From the NCBI RefSeq assembly GCF_019334805.1, contig NZ_CP079822.1, positions 1,488,001-1,552,000 of the forward strand: a DNA stretch of 64,000 nucleotides, given 5' to 3'. Below the pieces are notes generated by a model. It worked only from the letters and a program-made list of their open reading frames with translations. It did no database searches and was not told the origin of the DNA. Numbering within the stretch: position 1 is the stretch's first letter; the number at the start of each line of letters is the position of its first letter. This DNA is from Rothia mucilaginosa (GTDB lineage: Bacteria > Actinomycetota > Actinomycetes > Actinomycetales > Micrococcaceae). Below are positions 51,123-60,745 of this stretch, one piece after another. A program made the position numbers and the translations under genes.

Positions 51123-52874
51123 CTAGCCCTGCGCTTCTGCAGTGCTCTCGTCAGCCGATGCTGCGCCCGCGTGCTCGTCGCTAAAGTGCAGGAAGCTCTT
51201 GAGCACCAGCTCGCGCACCGCATGCAGCAGGGTGTCGCGCGGATGCTGCTGCTGCGTACCGCGCGCGGCGGCGGCAGCCTCGTCGTATTCGGGCCAGGAC
51301 AGCAGCATGGCAAGAGCCGCCACGATCTGACCCACGGCAAGCTCACCATCGCTCGCCGACGCAAAACCAGCCGTCTCGGTGGAGAGCAGCTGGGTGCGGC
51401 ACAGACCCGAACCGGCACGCAACAAAATGACGCTGGGATGCTCGGCGCCGGGGCGGCCGTGGCGTTCCTCGGTGACGTCCTCGGCGACTTCCAGGTGTGC
51501 GGCGAGGAGCGCCTCATCGTCCATGGCGGCGAGGCGGTCGTAGCGGCGCACGGACTCGGTGAGGGCGCGGGCGATGGGTTGCTGAATCGGGTAGGTAATC
51601 TCCTCGAAACGCTGCAGGGGCTCGGTCGCACCTGCAGCGGTCGCCTCGGTCGGGCGGCGCAGCCAAATCATGCCGAAACCAATAGAATGAACGTTCCGGG
51701 AAGCGAAGTCGTTCAGGTACGCCACGTAGGTCTGCTCGTAGTGGCTGCGGTCGCGGTTCTCGCTCGCATCCTTCAACCAGGTCTCCGCGTAGGAGGCGGG
51801 GCTCAGCGCCTCACGCTGAATAAACCACGCCTCCGCGCCGCCGTCGGCAACCCAGGCGCGCGGGCGCTCATCCCACGGACGCGGTGCTTCCGGGTCCTCG
51901 GAGTCGCGGATAATCTCCCAGTTGCCCAGCATCTGCGCGCGACCGCCGGGCACCAGCACCGACGGAAGCTGACGCACCATCGTGCTCACAATTTCGTCAC
52001 CGGGCAGGCCGCCGTCACGGTAGGTGAACTGCTCTTCGGCGCTCTCACCGGCAACGCGCGGGGTAATCACGAACGGCGGGTTTGACACCACCAGGTCGAA
52101 AAGCTCACCGGCGACCGGCTCCAGCAGGGAACCTTCACGCAGGCTCACGCGCGCCTGCGGGTTCTGCGGGTCAATATTGAGTACCTGCGCGTTCAGTAGC
52201 AGGTTAAAACGGGTGAACGCCAGGGCACGCTCCGAAATATCGGTGGCGGTCACGTGCTCAGCGTGGGCGAGCAGGTGGAAGGTCTGAATACCGCAACCGG
52301 TGCCCACATCCAGGGCACGCTTGACGGGGGTGCGCTCGGTAATCTGCGCCAGAGTCAGGGAGGCGTGACCAATGCCGAGCACGTGATCCTTACGGAGCAC
52401 GCCGGGGCGCTGATGCGCACCCAGGTCGGCGGCAACAAAGATTTCGGTGCCGTCATCGGCGGCGTGCGGGCGCAGGTCAACGCTCGCGGACCAGCGGGCA
52501 GAATCGGCGGCGTCGCGCTCAATCAGTGCGGCATCCTCGAAGTCGACCAGGGTCTCAGCGAAAACCTCGGCGGCCTCAGCCTCGGTGAGCGGGCGAGCCA
52601 GCAGGAAAAACGCCAGCAGACGCGCCAGGTTCTTCTCCTCCACGCTGTAATCGCCGCGCAGAATGTGCTCCACACGCCACAGACCCGGAACCACCTGGTC
52701 GCGAGCCATCGCCTCAGCCGCCTCAACACCGAGCAGCTCCTGCACAGCGTCATAGCTGTAGTTCAACGCCAGCAGGCGTTCACGGATGCGGGTCAGGCGG
52801 GCGTAATCATCGCTGCGGGGAGCATCCGCAACGGCGGCGTACTCGGGAGCGAAAGAGGCGGCAGAAATAGTCAT
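51123..52874 (-). CDS. SAM-dependent methyltransferase, NPPF type (actinobacterial DUF7059/DUF7782 architecture)
   Basis: A 583-residue protein. An N-terminal helical part (about 1-150: AAEVFAETLVDFEDAALIERD) precedes the Rossmann methyltransferase with motif I ALDVGTGCGIQTFHLL and motif IV DLVVSNPPFVI. NPPF points to N-methylation of an amide or amino group, as in PrmC/RlmG-like enzymes; the target (protein or RNA) is unknown. The C-terminal ~150 residues carry a second helical domain. The start at 52874 is chosen from the family-like MTISAASFAPEYAAVADAP; the frame is open much further but into sequence antisense to the next gene. Confidence 0.83.
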   Translation of the reverse strand: MTISAASFAPEYAAVADAPRSDDYARLTRIRERLLALNYSYDAVQELLGVEAAEAMARDQVVPGLWRVEHILRGDYSVEEKNLARLLAFFLLARPLTEAEAAEVFAETLVDFEDAALIERDAADSARWSASVDLRPHAADDGTEIFVAADLGAHQRPGVLRKDHVLGIGHASLTLAQITERTPVKRALDVGTGCGIQTFHLLAHAEHVTATDISERALAFTRFNLLLNAQVLNIDPQNPQARVSLREGSLLEPVAGELFDLVVSNPPFVITPRVAGESAEEQFTYRDGGLPGDEIVSTMVRQLPSVLVPGGRAQMLGNWEIIRDSEDPEAPRPWDERPRAWVADGGAEAWFIQREALSPASYAETWLKDASENRDRSHYEQTYVAYLNDFASRNVHSIGFGMIWLRRPTEATAAGATEPLQRFEEITYPIQQPIARALTESVRRYDRLAAMDDEALLAAHLEVAEDVTEERHGRPGAEHPSVILLRAGSGLCRTQLLSTETAGFASASDGELAVGQIVAALAMLLSWPEYDEAAAAARGTQQQHPRDTLLHAVRELVLKSFLHFSDEHAGAASADESTAEAQG

Positions 52875-53018
52875 GCACACCATTCTACGCACCCGCTGCA
52901 TCTGCCCGGGCGCGCCCACCGCGTATAGGCGGCAGCGCAATGACACAGCCCCGACCCACCCACTGACCAAAACCGTCATCTGCGCAAGAGCGCCCACCCC
53001 ATCGCATACACTGAAACC

Positions 53019-53477
53019 ATGAGTAACCTGTACCCCGATGAAAGTATCAGCGTCGACAAGTGCTGGGAGCGTCTGCACGCAAACACTCTCGGCCGCCTCA
53101 TCCTCACTGACGGACAGCACGTCGATGTGCTGCCCGTGCTCTACGCCGTCGCCAGCCAAGACGACAAGCAGGAAATCTACATCCGCACCACCCGCGGCAA
53201 CAAGTTCTCCTCCGTAGTGGTCAGCCGCCGCGTCGCCTTCGAAATCGACGAAACCCTCGAAGACGGCATCCGCTCCGTCATCGTGGTCGGTATCGCCCAC
53301 TGGCTGCCGCCGGAAATGACCCCGCAGATCGTGCGCACCTTCGACCTGCCCGACTCCGAAACCCACGAAATGCAGTGGGTGCGCATCGCGCCGCAGACCG
53401 TGTACGGCCGCGAATACCCGCTGCTGCCCGCATACCTGGACGGCACCCACCCCGACTCGGACACCCTGACCAGCTAG
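53019..53477 (+). CDS. Pyridoxamine 5'-phosphate oxidase-like flavin-binding protein
   Basis: A 152-residue split-barrel protein (PPOX class). The start is CWERLHANTLGRLILTDGQHVDVLPVLYAV, followed by IYIRTTRGNKFSSVVVSRRVAFEIDE and GIRSVIVVGIAHWL, typical of the actinobacterial flavin/nucleotide-binding group annotated as PPOX family. It probably binds FMN, F420 or haem; the reaction is unknown. It is divergent from the methyltransferase gene with 144 bp between. Confidence 0.82.
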   Translation: MSNLYPDESISVDKCWERLHANTLGRLILTDGQHVDVLPVLYAVASQDDKQEIYIRTTRGNKFSSVVVSRRVAFEIDETLEDGIRSVIVVGIAHWLPPEMTPQIVRTFDLPDSETHEMQWVRIAPQTVYGREYPLLPAYLDGTHPDSDTLTS

Positions 53478-53857
53478 AAGCGCAGGCAAGCGGGCTAGAA
53501 GCACAGGTGCGGGCGCCGTGCGGTGCGCCCCAGCATCTGCCTTATGCACCCTGCACACCTGCTCCCCGTGCACACACCACCGCTTCCGGTACCGTATGAT
53601 GTACCGAGTACCCTGCGCACACGTGCAAGCTCAACACGCCCGGTCCACATCAACGGGAACCGGGCTAGCTCGCCTCGCGCCGGGCCACCACGCGCTCGCC
53701 GCATGAGACGCATCGAGCGCACCACATAACCCCAACACAAATTACACCCCCACAGATTACCTCACCCCGCGTACACCACAGCCCGCCGGCGCCCACAAGC
53801 GCCAGCGTAGGTTATGGTTGAATACGTAGCTTTTCAACACACAGATAGAGGAGTGCC
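53478..53857. other. Intergenic region before topA
   Basis: About 380 bp, cytosine-rich on the plus strand, with many CAC and CCC runs. No gene, clear terminator or repeat was recognised. The topA promoter probably lies near 53800-53830 (TAGGTTATGGTTGAATACG). Confidence 0.4.
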
Positions 53858-56674
53858 GTGCCCGCTCAGGCAAAGAACGGAAAAGCCCTGCTGATTGTGG
53901 AGTCTCCCTCCAAGGTCAAAACCATTAGCAGCTACCTCGGCGAGGACTACCTCGTCGACTCGTCCATGGGCCATATCCGCGACCTTCCGCAGCCCTCCGA
54001 ACTGCCCGAAAACCTCAAAAAGAGCCCCGTCGGCAAGTTCGCTGTCAACGTTGAAGAGAACTTCGAACCCTACTACGTGGTCAACCCCGACAAGAAGAAA
54101 AAGGTCGCCGAACTCAAGCGCAAGCTCAAAGAAGTAGACGCGCTCTACCTGGCAACCGATGGTGACCGCGAAGGTGAAGCCATCGCATGGCACCTGAAGG
54201 AAGTCCTCAAGCCCAAGGTACCCGTCTACCGCATGACCTTCCCCGAAATCACCCGGGAAGCCATTCAGCGTGCCTTCGGCGAACTGCGCGACATCGACCT
54301 GCACCTGGTCGACGCGCAGGAAACCCGCCGCATCCTCGACCGTATCTACGGTTACGAAATTTCCCCCGTACTCTGGCGCAAGGTCGGCCGCGGCCTCTCC
54401 GCAGGTCGCGTGCAGTCCGTCGCAACCCGCCTCGTGGTTGAGCGCGAACGCGAACGCATGGCATTCGTCGCCGCCAACTACTGGGACCTGACCGGACGCT
54501 TCCTGACCGCAGCCTCCGAAGGCTTCGACGCCAAGCTGGTCGCCGTAGACGGTAACCGCATCGCCACCGGCAAGGACTTCGCCGACAACGGCACCCTCAA
54601 CACCTCCAAGGTCACCCACCTGAACGAGGAAGCCGCCCGCGCGCTCGCCGCAGCCCTGCAGTCCGCCGCGTTCTCCGTACGCTCCGTTGAGACCAAGCCG
54701 TACAAGCGCCGCCCGGCAGCGCCGTTCACCACTTCCACCCTGCAGCAGGAAGCCGCACGTAAGCTGCGTTTCTCCTCCCGCGTGACCATGCAGGTGGCGC
54801 AGCGCCTCTACGAAAACGGTTACATCACCTACATGCGTACCGACTCGGTGGCACTGAGCGAGCAGGCAATCTCCGCCGCACGCCGCCAGGCATCCGAGCT
54901 GTACGGCGCAGAATTCGTGCCCTCCGCACCGCGCGTGTACACCTCCAAGAGCAAGAACGCACAGGAAGCCCACGAAGCAATCCGCCCCGCCGGCGACACC
55001 TTCCGCACCCCGGACGTTGTGCGCGGCTCCCTGTCCAACGACGAATTCCGCCTCTACGAGCTGATCTGGAAGCGTACCGTCGCCTCCCAGATGGCTGACG
55101 CGACCGGTTCCACCGCCTCCGTGCGCCTGGGCGCCGTGGCATCTAACGGCCAGGATGCCGAGTTTGCTGCATCCGGTACCGTCATCACCTTCCGCGGCTT
55201 CCTCGCCGCCTACGAGGAAGGCGTTGACGCATCCCGCTTGGCTGAGCGTGAGGCGAAGGACGCTGAGAAGCGCCTGCCGAACCTGACCACCGGCGAGGCA
55301 CTGACCGCCGAGGCGATTGAACCCGCCGGCCACGAGACCCTGCCGCCCCCGCGCTACACCGAGGCGTCCCTCGTGAAGACCCTGGACGAGCTGGGCATTG
55401 GCCGCCCGTCCACCTACGCGGCGGTTATTTCGACCATCATGGACCGCGGATACGTGAACGTTCGTTCTGGTTCGCTGATTCCGTCCTGGATCGCGTTCTC
55501 CGTGGTGCGCCTGCTCGAATCCAGCTTCGGCCCCTACGTGAACTACGAGTTCACCGCGCAGATGGAAGAAGACCTCGACCGCATCGCACGCGGCGAAGAA
55601 TCCCGCGTCGAATGGCTGGGCGAGTTCTACTTCGGCGGCGGCTCCAAGCGCGGCCTGAAGCCCATCGTCGACAACCTCGGCGAGATTGACGCCCGCAGCA
55701 TCAACTCCATCCCGATTGCGGACGGCATTGTGCTGCGCGTGGGCAAGTTCGGCCCCTACCTGGAAGCCGAAGGCACCCTCGACACCGAGACCGGCGAACT
55801 GACCGAACCGATCCGCGCGAACGTACCCGCCGACCTGGCACCGGACGAACTGACCGAAGCGAAGGCACGCGAACTGCTCGAACAGGGCAAGTCCGACGGC
55901 CGCGTGCTTGGCGTTGACCCAGTCTCCGGCAACCAGATCGTGGCACGCGACGGCCGCTACGGACCCTACGTCACCGAAGTCATCGAAGAGATGACCGAGG
56001 AGCAGATTCAGGCGTACCTGGACGCGCAGCCGACCGAATACTACAAGAACGGCAAGCCCAAGCCGAAGAAGAAGCCGAAGCCCGCCAAGCCGCGCACCGC
56101 CTCCCTGTTCAAGTCCATGGACCTGGCGACCGTGACCCTGGAGCAGGCACTGCAGCTGATGAGCCTGCCGCGCGTGCTCGGTACCGACGCTGAGGGCGTG
56201 GAAATTACCGTGCAGAACGGCCGCTTTGGCCCGTACCTGAAGAAGGGCACGGACTCCCGCTCGATTGGCAGCGAGGACGAGATCTTCACGATTACGCTGG
56301 AGCAGGCGCTGGAGATTTACTCCCAGCCGAAGCAGCGCGGTCGTGCGGCGGCTAAGCCTCCGCTGGCTGAGCTGGGCGTGGACCCGGTCAGCGAGAAGAA
56401 GATTGTGGTGAAGGACGGCCGCTTTGGCCCGTACATCACCGACGGTATTACGAACATTACGGTTCCGCGTGCGGAGTCGATCGAGTCGCTGACCCACGAG
56501 CGTGCGGTGCAGCTGCTGGCTGACAAGCGTGCGAAGGGCCCGGTCAAACGTAAGACCGCCGCGAAGAAAACCACCACGGCTAAGAAAACGACCGCTAAGA
56601 AGACGACCGCAAAGTCTACTACCGCGAAGAAGACGACCACTCGTAAGACCGCGGCGAAGAAGACCGCCGAGTAA
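53858..56674 (+). CDS. topA: DNA topoisomerase I
   Basis: A 938-residue type IA topoisomerase that relaxes negative supercoils. The Toprim domain starts LLIVESPSKVKTI and has YLATDGDREGEAIAWHL. Core motifs are MTFPEITREAIQRAF, YEISPVLWRKVGRGLSAGRVQSVA, the active-site Tyr in ITYMRTDSVALS (near 325), and ARDEATIRPA-type EAHEAIRPAG. The C-terminus lacks zinc fingers; instead it has four GxFGPYL-type repeats (about 629, 699, 789, 855) and a Lys/Ala/Thr-rich tail from ~893, both actinobacterial features that raise processivity. GTG start after GAGGAG. Confidence 0.96.
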   Translation: MPAQAKNGKALLIVESPSKVKTISSYLGEDYLVDSSMGHIRDLPQPSELPENLKKSPVGKFAVNVEENFEPYYVVNPDKKKKVAELKRKLKEVDALYLATDGDREGEAIAWHLKEVLKPKVPVYRMTFPEITREAIQRAFGELRDIDLHLVDAQETRRILDRIYGYEISPVLWRKVGRGLSAGRVQSVATRLVVERERERMAFVAANYWDLTGRFLTAASEGFDAKLVAVDGNRIATGKDFADNGTLNTSKVTHLNEEAARALAAALQSAAFSVRSVETKPYKRRPAAPFTTSTLQQEAARKLRFSSRVTMQVAQRLYENGYITYMRTDSVALSEQAISAARRQASELYGAEFVPSAPRVYTSKSKNAQEAHEAIRPAGDTFRTPDVVRGSLSNDEFRLYELIWKRTVASQMADATGSTASVRLGAVASNGQDAEFAASGTVITFRGFLAAYEEGVDASRLAEREAKDAEKRLPNLTTGEALTAEAIEPAGHETLPPPRYTEASLVKTLDELGIGRPSTYAAVISTIMDRGYVNVRSGSLIPSWIAFSVVRLLESSFGPYVNYEFTAQMEEDLDRIARGEESRVEWLGEFYFGGGSKRGLKPIVDNLGEIDARSINSIPIADGIVLRVGKFGPYLEAEGTLDTETGELTEPIRANVPADLAPDELTEAKARELLEQGKSDGRVLGVDPVSGNQIVARDGRYGPYVTEVIEEMTEEQIQAYLDAQPTEYYKNGKPKPKKKPKPAKPRTASLFKSMDLATVTLEQALQLMSLPRVLGTDAEGVEITVQNGRFGPYLKKGTDSRSIGSEDEIFTITLEQALEIYSQPKQRGRAAAKPPLAELGVDPVSEKKIVVKDGRFGPYITDGITNITVPRAESIESLTHERAVQLLADKRAKGPVKRKTAAKKTTTAKKTTAKKTTAKSTTAKKTTTRKTAAKKTAE

Positions 56675-56710
56675 TCTGCCGCGTAGCCGAGTGTGGTTCG
56701 AGCTGAACTG

Positions 56711-56768
56711 AAGGCGCAGGATGCGTCCCGCAACCCCCGCGTGGGGTGGGTCGCCTCCTGCGCCTTTT
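56711..56768 (+). terminator. Terminator of topA
   Basis: Stem AAGGCGCAGGA / TCCTGCGCCTT around a GC-rich loop, followed by TT; the loop itself contains CCCCCGC/GTGGGGT pairing. Confidence 0.7.
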
Positions 56769-56932
56769 GCGTGCCCGAGGAAGGTTTTTATGCCCGTGCT
56801 GTGCTGATGCTGGGCATCCGCCCGGATTGTTTGCGGAGTGAGCCGCGCCTCTGACAGACTGGGAGAGGAGCCGCACCTGCGGTACCGCACACAGATAGTA
56901 TCCCGCCGCGGGGCGGGGGAGGGGAGCGCATC

Positions 56933-57904
56933 GTGCGCCTGGGAGTTCTGGATGTCGGGTCGAATACGGTCCACCTGCTGCTGATTGACGGTAGCCCTGG
57001 AGCGCGCCCCGAACCGTACGCATCGCATAAGATTCCGCTGCAGCTCGTGCAGTACCTCGACGCTGAGGGCAATATTTCGCAGGAGGGTGCGGACGCGCTG
57101 ACCCGCTTCGTGACGAGCGCCCGCGACTTCGCGATTGAGAATGAGGCGGAGGACCTGCTGGCGTTCTCCACGAGCGCTATCCGCGAGGCGGGTAACGGCC
57201 CGGCGGTGTTGCAACAGGTGCGTGAGCAGACCGGTGTGAGCCTGAACGGTATTTCGGGCGACCAGGAGGCGGCAATTACGTACTTTGCGGTGCGCCGCTG
57301 GCAGGGTTGGGGCGCGGGCCGCATCCTTGATTTTGATATTGGTGGCGGTTCGTTTGAGTTTTCGACGGGTACGAATGCGTTGCCGGATGCGGCGATGAGT
57401 GTGCCGTTGGGCGCGGGCCGCCTGACTCGTGAGTTCTTTGATGAGCAGCCGCCGAAGCCGAAGCAGGTGAAGCGTCTGCGTAAGTATGTGCGTGAGCAGA
57501 TCGCCCCGGTGGCGGAGAACCTGCTGAAGTATGGTGCGCCGGATATGACGGTGGGTACGTCGAAGACGTTCCGTTCATTGGCGCGTATTTGTGGTGCGGC
57601 GCCGTATTCGGCGGGCCCGCACGTGAAGCGTGAGATGCACCTGCAGGATTTGCGCCTGTGGACTCGTCGCATGGAGGCGATGACGGTGTCTGAGCGTAGC
57701 GATCTGCCGGGTGTTTCGAAGGCGCGTGCGGAGCAGATGCTGGCGGGTGCTATTGCGGCGGAGGCTGCGATGGAGGCGTTTGGTGTTGAGACGATGCGTG
57801 TGTGCCCGTGGGCGCTGCGTGAGGGCTTGATTCTGAAGCGTATTGAGCATCTGGCGGAGGGTACGGGTACTCCGGTCAACCCGAAGACCCTCCTGGGTGC
57901 GTAA
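56933..57904 (+). CDS. Ppx/GppA phosphatase family protein (exopolyphosphatase-like)
   Basis: A 323-residue actin-fold phosphatase: LGVLDVGSNTVHLLLIDG (phosphate 1 loop), LLAFSTSAIREAGNG, GISGDQEAAITYFAV, DFDIGGGSFEFS (phosphate 2 loop), and VGTSKTFRSLARI. It corresponds to the shorter two-domain Ppx of actinobacteria that hydrolyses polyphosphate and perhaps pppGpp. The usual catalytic Glu is seen in SGDQEAAIT. Start is GTG at 56933 after GGGGAGG. Alone in its transcript. Confidence 0.9.
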   Translation: MRLGVLDVGSNTVHLLLIDGSPGARPEPYASHKIPLQLVQYLDAEGNISQEGADALTRFVTSARDFAIENEAEDLLAFSTSAIREAGNGPAVLQQVREQTGVSLNGISGDQEAAITYFAVRRWQGWGAGRILDFDIGGGSFEFSTGTNALPDAAMSVPLGAGRLTREFFDEQPPKPKQVKRLRKYVREQIAPVAENLLKYGAPDMTVGTSKTFRSLARICGAAPYSAGPHVKREMHLQDLRLWTRRMEAMTVSERSDLPGVSKARAEQMLAGAIAAEAAMEAFGVETMRVCPWALREGLILKRIEHLAEGTGTPVNPKTLLGA

Positions 57905-57938
57905 CCGGTGCGTGACGTGGCCGAATAGCCGCAGCTGA

Positions 57939-57979
57939 ACCCCGCAGGCTGGTGTGTAATGGGCACCGGCCTGCGGGGT
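57939..57979 (+). terminator. Terminator of the Ppx gene
   Basis: Stem ACCCCGCAGGCTGGTG / CACCGGCCTGCGGGGT with one mismatch and a 9-nt loop. It marks the left border of the AT-rich islet. Confidence 0.8.
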
Positions 57980-58016
57980 CACCGCTTATAACGTGTATAT
58001 CCCGCCGACAAAGACG

Positions 58017-58041
58017 TAGGAAAGGAACAATCACCGATGAA
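58017..58041 (+). repeat. 25-bp start-site leader, copy 1
   Basis: Identical over 25 bp to 60721-60745. It includes the ribosome site (TAGGAAAGGAACAATCACCG) and the ATGAA of the gene it precedes. The two genes that follow are otherwise unrelated. Confidence 0.85.
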
Positions 58042-59527
58042 AATCCAAGAAGTTATTGACGAAGTCAACAGCACCTGGGGCGAAGAACACGAAGAAAAGA
58101 AGAGAAAGATATTTAGAGAAAATATTTTTAAAAAGCCAATATTTGCTTTTTGTGGCATATCAATAATGTATCTTTCGCCGTTATTATTGGTTTTTCCATT
58201 CTTGGTTATATATCCGGATAAGAGTTCCAATTTACCCATTTGGTTGGTGGGATTTATATTTAATATTCCCTATTATTTATTTGACCTAAGGTCTGGAGTT
58301 ATTGCATCTATTGCCAGCTTGCTCTTAAGTTTATATGTTAGTGTTGGGAAATATGCTGATACTGTAGATGGGATTCGTGGAGAAGCTCGCCGAGCCGCTT
58401 ATCGACAATTTGCCGAATTGGTTGCTTATGTAATTTTTACTATATTTATTATCAATTTTTGGCATGGTCTTTTTGTTGGGTTCTTGAGTAGAAAAGTAGG
58501 GTGGGGTAAAAATATTGTCCCAGGCGATGTGAATATTGAGCGATATGCGGACATCCCTCTGTGGATTTTGATATTTTTTGCATGGTTTACTCTAGCTTCA
58601 TGTCTTATGTTAGTGTACAGTGAAAAAGATATTTTAATTAAGAATGCTTCCGTTTTAAGTAGGGTAAAAAATGTGGAAGAATCTAAAGAAATCTTGTTCG
58701 CCTCAGAGTATAATATTGCCCGGTATTTGTATGATAAGACTCAAGTTAAATCATTTGTGGCAGAAGAGGCTGGGGTAGGTAACTTAGGTGGAGTCTCCAA
58801 AGTCAATGGAGCAGTTCAGTCTGAATATGGCACTATATTCTATTTAAATAGGGGATCTATTGGTTTTGGAATTAAAACAGATACTTGGTCTTTTGTTGCC
58901 AACGTAGAATTTTTGAGACTTGTTGTGCTCTGGCTTATCTTGGCGCTCTTCTCGACTGCTTTGCCAGCCAGAGAGGGGATTCTGTTTTTTGTTCTTGCTA
59001 GTTTGCTTTTCGGTGCATGCTTCTTTGTGTATATGCAGTGTAATATAAACTTATTTTCCGAAATTTACAAATTTAATATTTTGGGGACTAAAAGAGGGGT
59101 TTATAGACTATTTAAGTATTTGGAGTTTTACTGGCAAAGGATATTTAATCTTGTGCTTGTTTGGGTAGTAGTCTCCCTGCTTATGGTTAGATTGTTAACT
59201 ATTTTCCTCCGTGAAGTATCTGACTTCATTGAAGGATTTAATATTTCTTTTGAGGCTTCAATTAATTTGTTGGTTGCGTTATTCCTTGTTATTTCTGTAG
59301 TTATTTCTGTTCTTATGGCTTGGTTGCTGGAAAGTGTAGTCAGGAGTGCGATTAAATCGAGAGTTGAGGAGCATTCTCTGGAGGCAATCTCTAGAATTTT
59401 TGCAGGTGATTTCGATATTAAATTTAATAAGAGTGGGGTTAATTATATTATTGTGGCATATATCTATTGTTCAATGAAGAATATTAATAAAATATATTCT
59501 GAATATAAGCTAGGTATTGATGAGTAA
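58037..59527 (+). CDS. Polytopic membrane protein of unknown family, AT-rich
   Basis: A 496-residue protein with about ten predicted helices. A charged N-terminus of ~35 residues (GEEHEEKKRKIFREN) is followed by helix pairs at about 35-60, 68-95 and 130-155, one near 175-195, then a ~90-residue soluble part (ASEYNIARYLYDKTQVKSF), and further helices at about 290-340, 370-400 and 410-440. It ends in a ~50-residue soluble tail. I recognise no family. Codon use is AT-rich with many ATA, TTA and AGA codons, unlike neighbours, which signals transfer. Its first 5 codons and ribosome site lie in a duplicated 25-bp leader. Confidence 0.7.
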   Translation: MKIQEVIDEVNSTWGEEHEEKKRKIFRENIFKKPIFAFCGISIMYLSPLLLVFPFLVIYPDKSSNLPIWLVGFIFNIPYYLFDLRSGVIASIASLLLSLYVSVGKYADTVDGIRGEARRAAYRQFAELVAYVIFTIFIINFWHGLFVGFLSRKVGWGKNIVPGDVNIERYADIPLWILIFFAWFTLASCLMLVYSEKDILIKNASVLSRVKNVEESKEILFASEYNIARYLYDKTQVKSFVAEEAGVGNLGGVSKVNGAVQSEYGTIFYLNRGSIGFGIKTDTWSFVANVEFLRLVVLWLILALFSTALPAREGILFFVLASLLFGACFFVYMQCNINLFSEIYKFNILGTKRGVYRLFKYLEFYWQRIFNLVLVWVVVSLLMVRLLTIFLREVSDFIEGFNISFEASINLLVALFLVISVVISVLMAWLLESVVRSAIKSRVEEHSLEAISRIFAGDFDIKFNKSGVNYIIVAYIYCSMKNINKIYSEYKLGIDE

Positions 59528-60107
59528 TCTTTGTGTGAGTGGCTAGAAGGGGGTCTGGTATTTCAATAAAAGTTCAGTGACTTTAATGGAGATAGATGTG
59601 ATATTGCGTAGGTACTGTCTGTTTTTATGTATGTGCGCCTCTGAAAACACCTGGAACTTCTTGTATTGAGAGCGGACCATGGTTTAGTGTCTTCAACCAT
59701 GGCTTTTAACTACGACCAAAGACACTAACCTATGGCACAAATCCGTAACCCATGACCGAATCTCCGGCTGCGCCAGGTAGGCGAGAGCCGGTTATGGGTT
59801 ATGACTTAGCCTTTTCGTCGATAGGTTAGTGTCTTCACTGCGGGTTAAAGACCCATGGTGAAGACACTAACCTATCGAAAACCTCTGTCTAAAAGGCAGA
59901 GTGGCCCCGAATACCACCGCATCCGGGGCTGTCCCTTTCTTTTTTGTTGTTTTGATGAATTCTCTATTGCCATTTTGATATAATCACAGAGGGCGTAATT
60001 AGCAGAGAGAACAGGCGGAGTATACTAAAACATGGCAGAATTTTTTATATTAAAATTTAGTGAAGTAACAAGAGAAGTGACTCTACGAGAGGCTATTGGA
60101 GGTATCG
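59528..60107. other. Intergenic region holding the first hairpin element
   Basis: A 580-bp stretch without a gene. It holds the 255-bp hairpin repeat (59675-59929). At 59568-59581 there is a short extra match (CAGTGACTTTAATG) to the stem region of the second repeat copy. 59930-60090 is AT-rich and likely holds the promoter of the gene at 60108. Confidence 0.6.
59675..59929. repeat. 255-bp multi-hairpin element, copy A
   Basis: A direct repeat of 61864-62119. In order: hairpin 1 (59677-59735, 17-bp imperfect stem ending AAGACACTAACCTATGG), hairpin 2 (59745-59802, GTAACCCATGACCG / CGGTTATGGGTTAT around CTCCGGCTGCGCC), hairpin 3 (59819-59877, 20-bp perfect stem CGATAGGTTAGTGTCTTCAC), a small CTCTG/CAGAG hairpin and a GCCCCG/CGGGGC hairpin that may terminate transcription. 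The box ATAGGTTAGTGTCTT occurs four times in alternating orientation. No coding potential. It resembles a REPIN/MITE-like unit or a structured RNA. Confidence 0.85.
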
Positions 60108-60656
60108 ATGAGTTTTCTAAACTATAACAAAGATGAAAAGTTAGAATTTAACTATAAGAGGGCATGCGGCCTGTGGCTAATTGTGGTGGCAGTAGTTATA
60201 GCAATAGCTACCTTGGTCGGAGGAAAGCAAATAATAAACATGCAAGTATTCAGCATTGGCTACGTTATTAGCTTTTTCTCGATCAACATGAATAAAAAAG
60301 TGCTGAATAGACTATCCGATGGTCCTTCAAGTGAATTTCAAAATAAAGTATCCTCGTATGCTGTTGTTTTACTATTTGTCTTAATGGTTTTGCTGGGTGG
60401 CCCATTCTTTGCAACTGAAAATTGGAGATTGATTTGGCTAGGGGCACTGATGGCAACCGCACTGCATTTCTTCCCTTATTATTTTGTGCATGGAAAGTCA
60501 ATGATATACCTGGGTCTTATCTGTGCCATTAATGTTTTCGCAGGATATGTTTGTGTCGACGTTCCACTAGAGGTAATTGCATATATTGATGCGGCAATTA
60601 AGCTCATCTTCGGAATCTATCTGCTATTCCTTTCAAAGCCGTCAAAGCAAATATAA
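60108..60656 (+). CDS. Small polytopic membrane protein, possibly DUF6609-like
   Basis: A 182-residue protein with five or six helices. The block HFFPYYFVHGKSMIYLGLICAIN and the end YIDAAIKLIFGIYLLFL recall DUF6609 membrane proteins of Firmicutes; this is a tentative memory-based match. Function is unknown. The start at 60108 is chosen for TTGGAGG at good spacing; a TTG at 60096 is in frame but lies in the ribosome site. It is AT-rich, has its own terminator-like hairpin at 60683, and lies between the two copies of the 255-bp element. Confidence 0.65.
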   Translation: MSFLNYNKDEKLEFNYKRACGLWLIVVAVVIAIATLVGGKQIINMQVFSIGYVISFFSINMNKKVLNRLSDGPSSEFQNKVSSYAVVLLFVLMVLLGGPFFATENWRLIWLGALMATALHFFPYYFVHGKSMIYLGLICAINVFAGYVCVDVPLEVIAYIDAAIKLIFGIYLLFLSKPSKQI

Positions 60657-60682
60657 GGCGCAGTTTGTCGATGTGCTAAAAA

Positions 60683-60716
60683 GCGGCCCCGGACGCACAC
60701 ACGCATCCGGGGCCGC
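60683..60716 (+). terminator. Terminator hairpin, same family as the end of the repeat element
   Basis: Stem GCGGCCCCGGA / TCCGGGGCCGC with loop CGCACACACGCA. Almost the same hairpin, including the following CTGCT, ends repeat copy B at 62089-62122. Confidence 0.75.
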
Positions 60717-60720
60717 CTGC

Positions 60721-60745
60721 TAGGAAAGGAACAATCACCGATGAA
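60721..60745 (+). repeat. 25-bp start-site leader, copy 2
   Basis: Exact copy of 58017-58041, here 4 bp after the hairpin at 60683-60716. It contains the ribosome site and start codon of the next gene. Confidence 0.85.

Noticed and set aside
53834..57214. A very long open frame antisense to topA and the Ppx gene
   Set aside because: It mirrors GC3-biased coding on the other strand, crosses two genes and has no family likeness or ribosome site.
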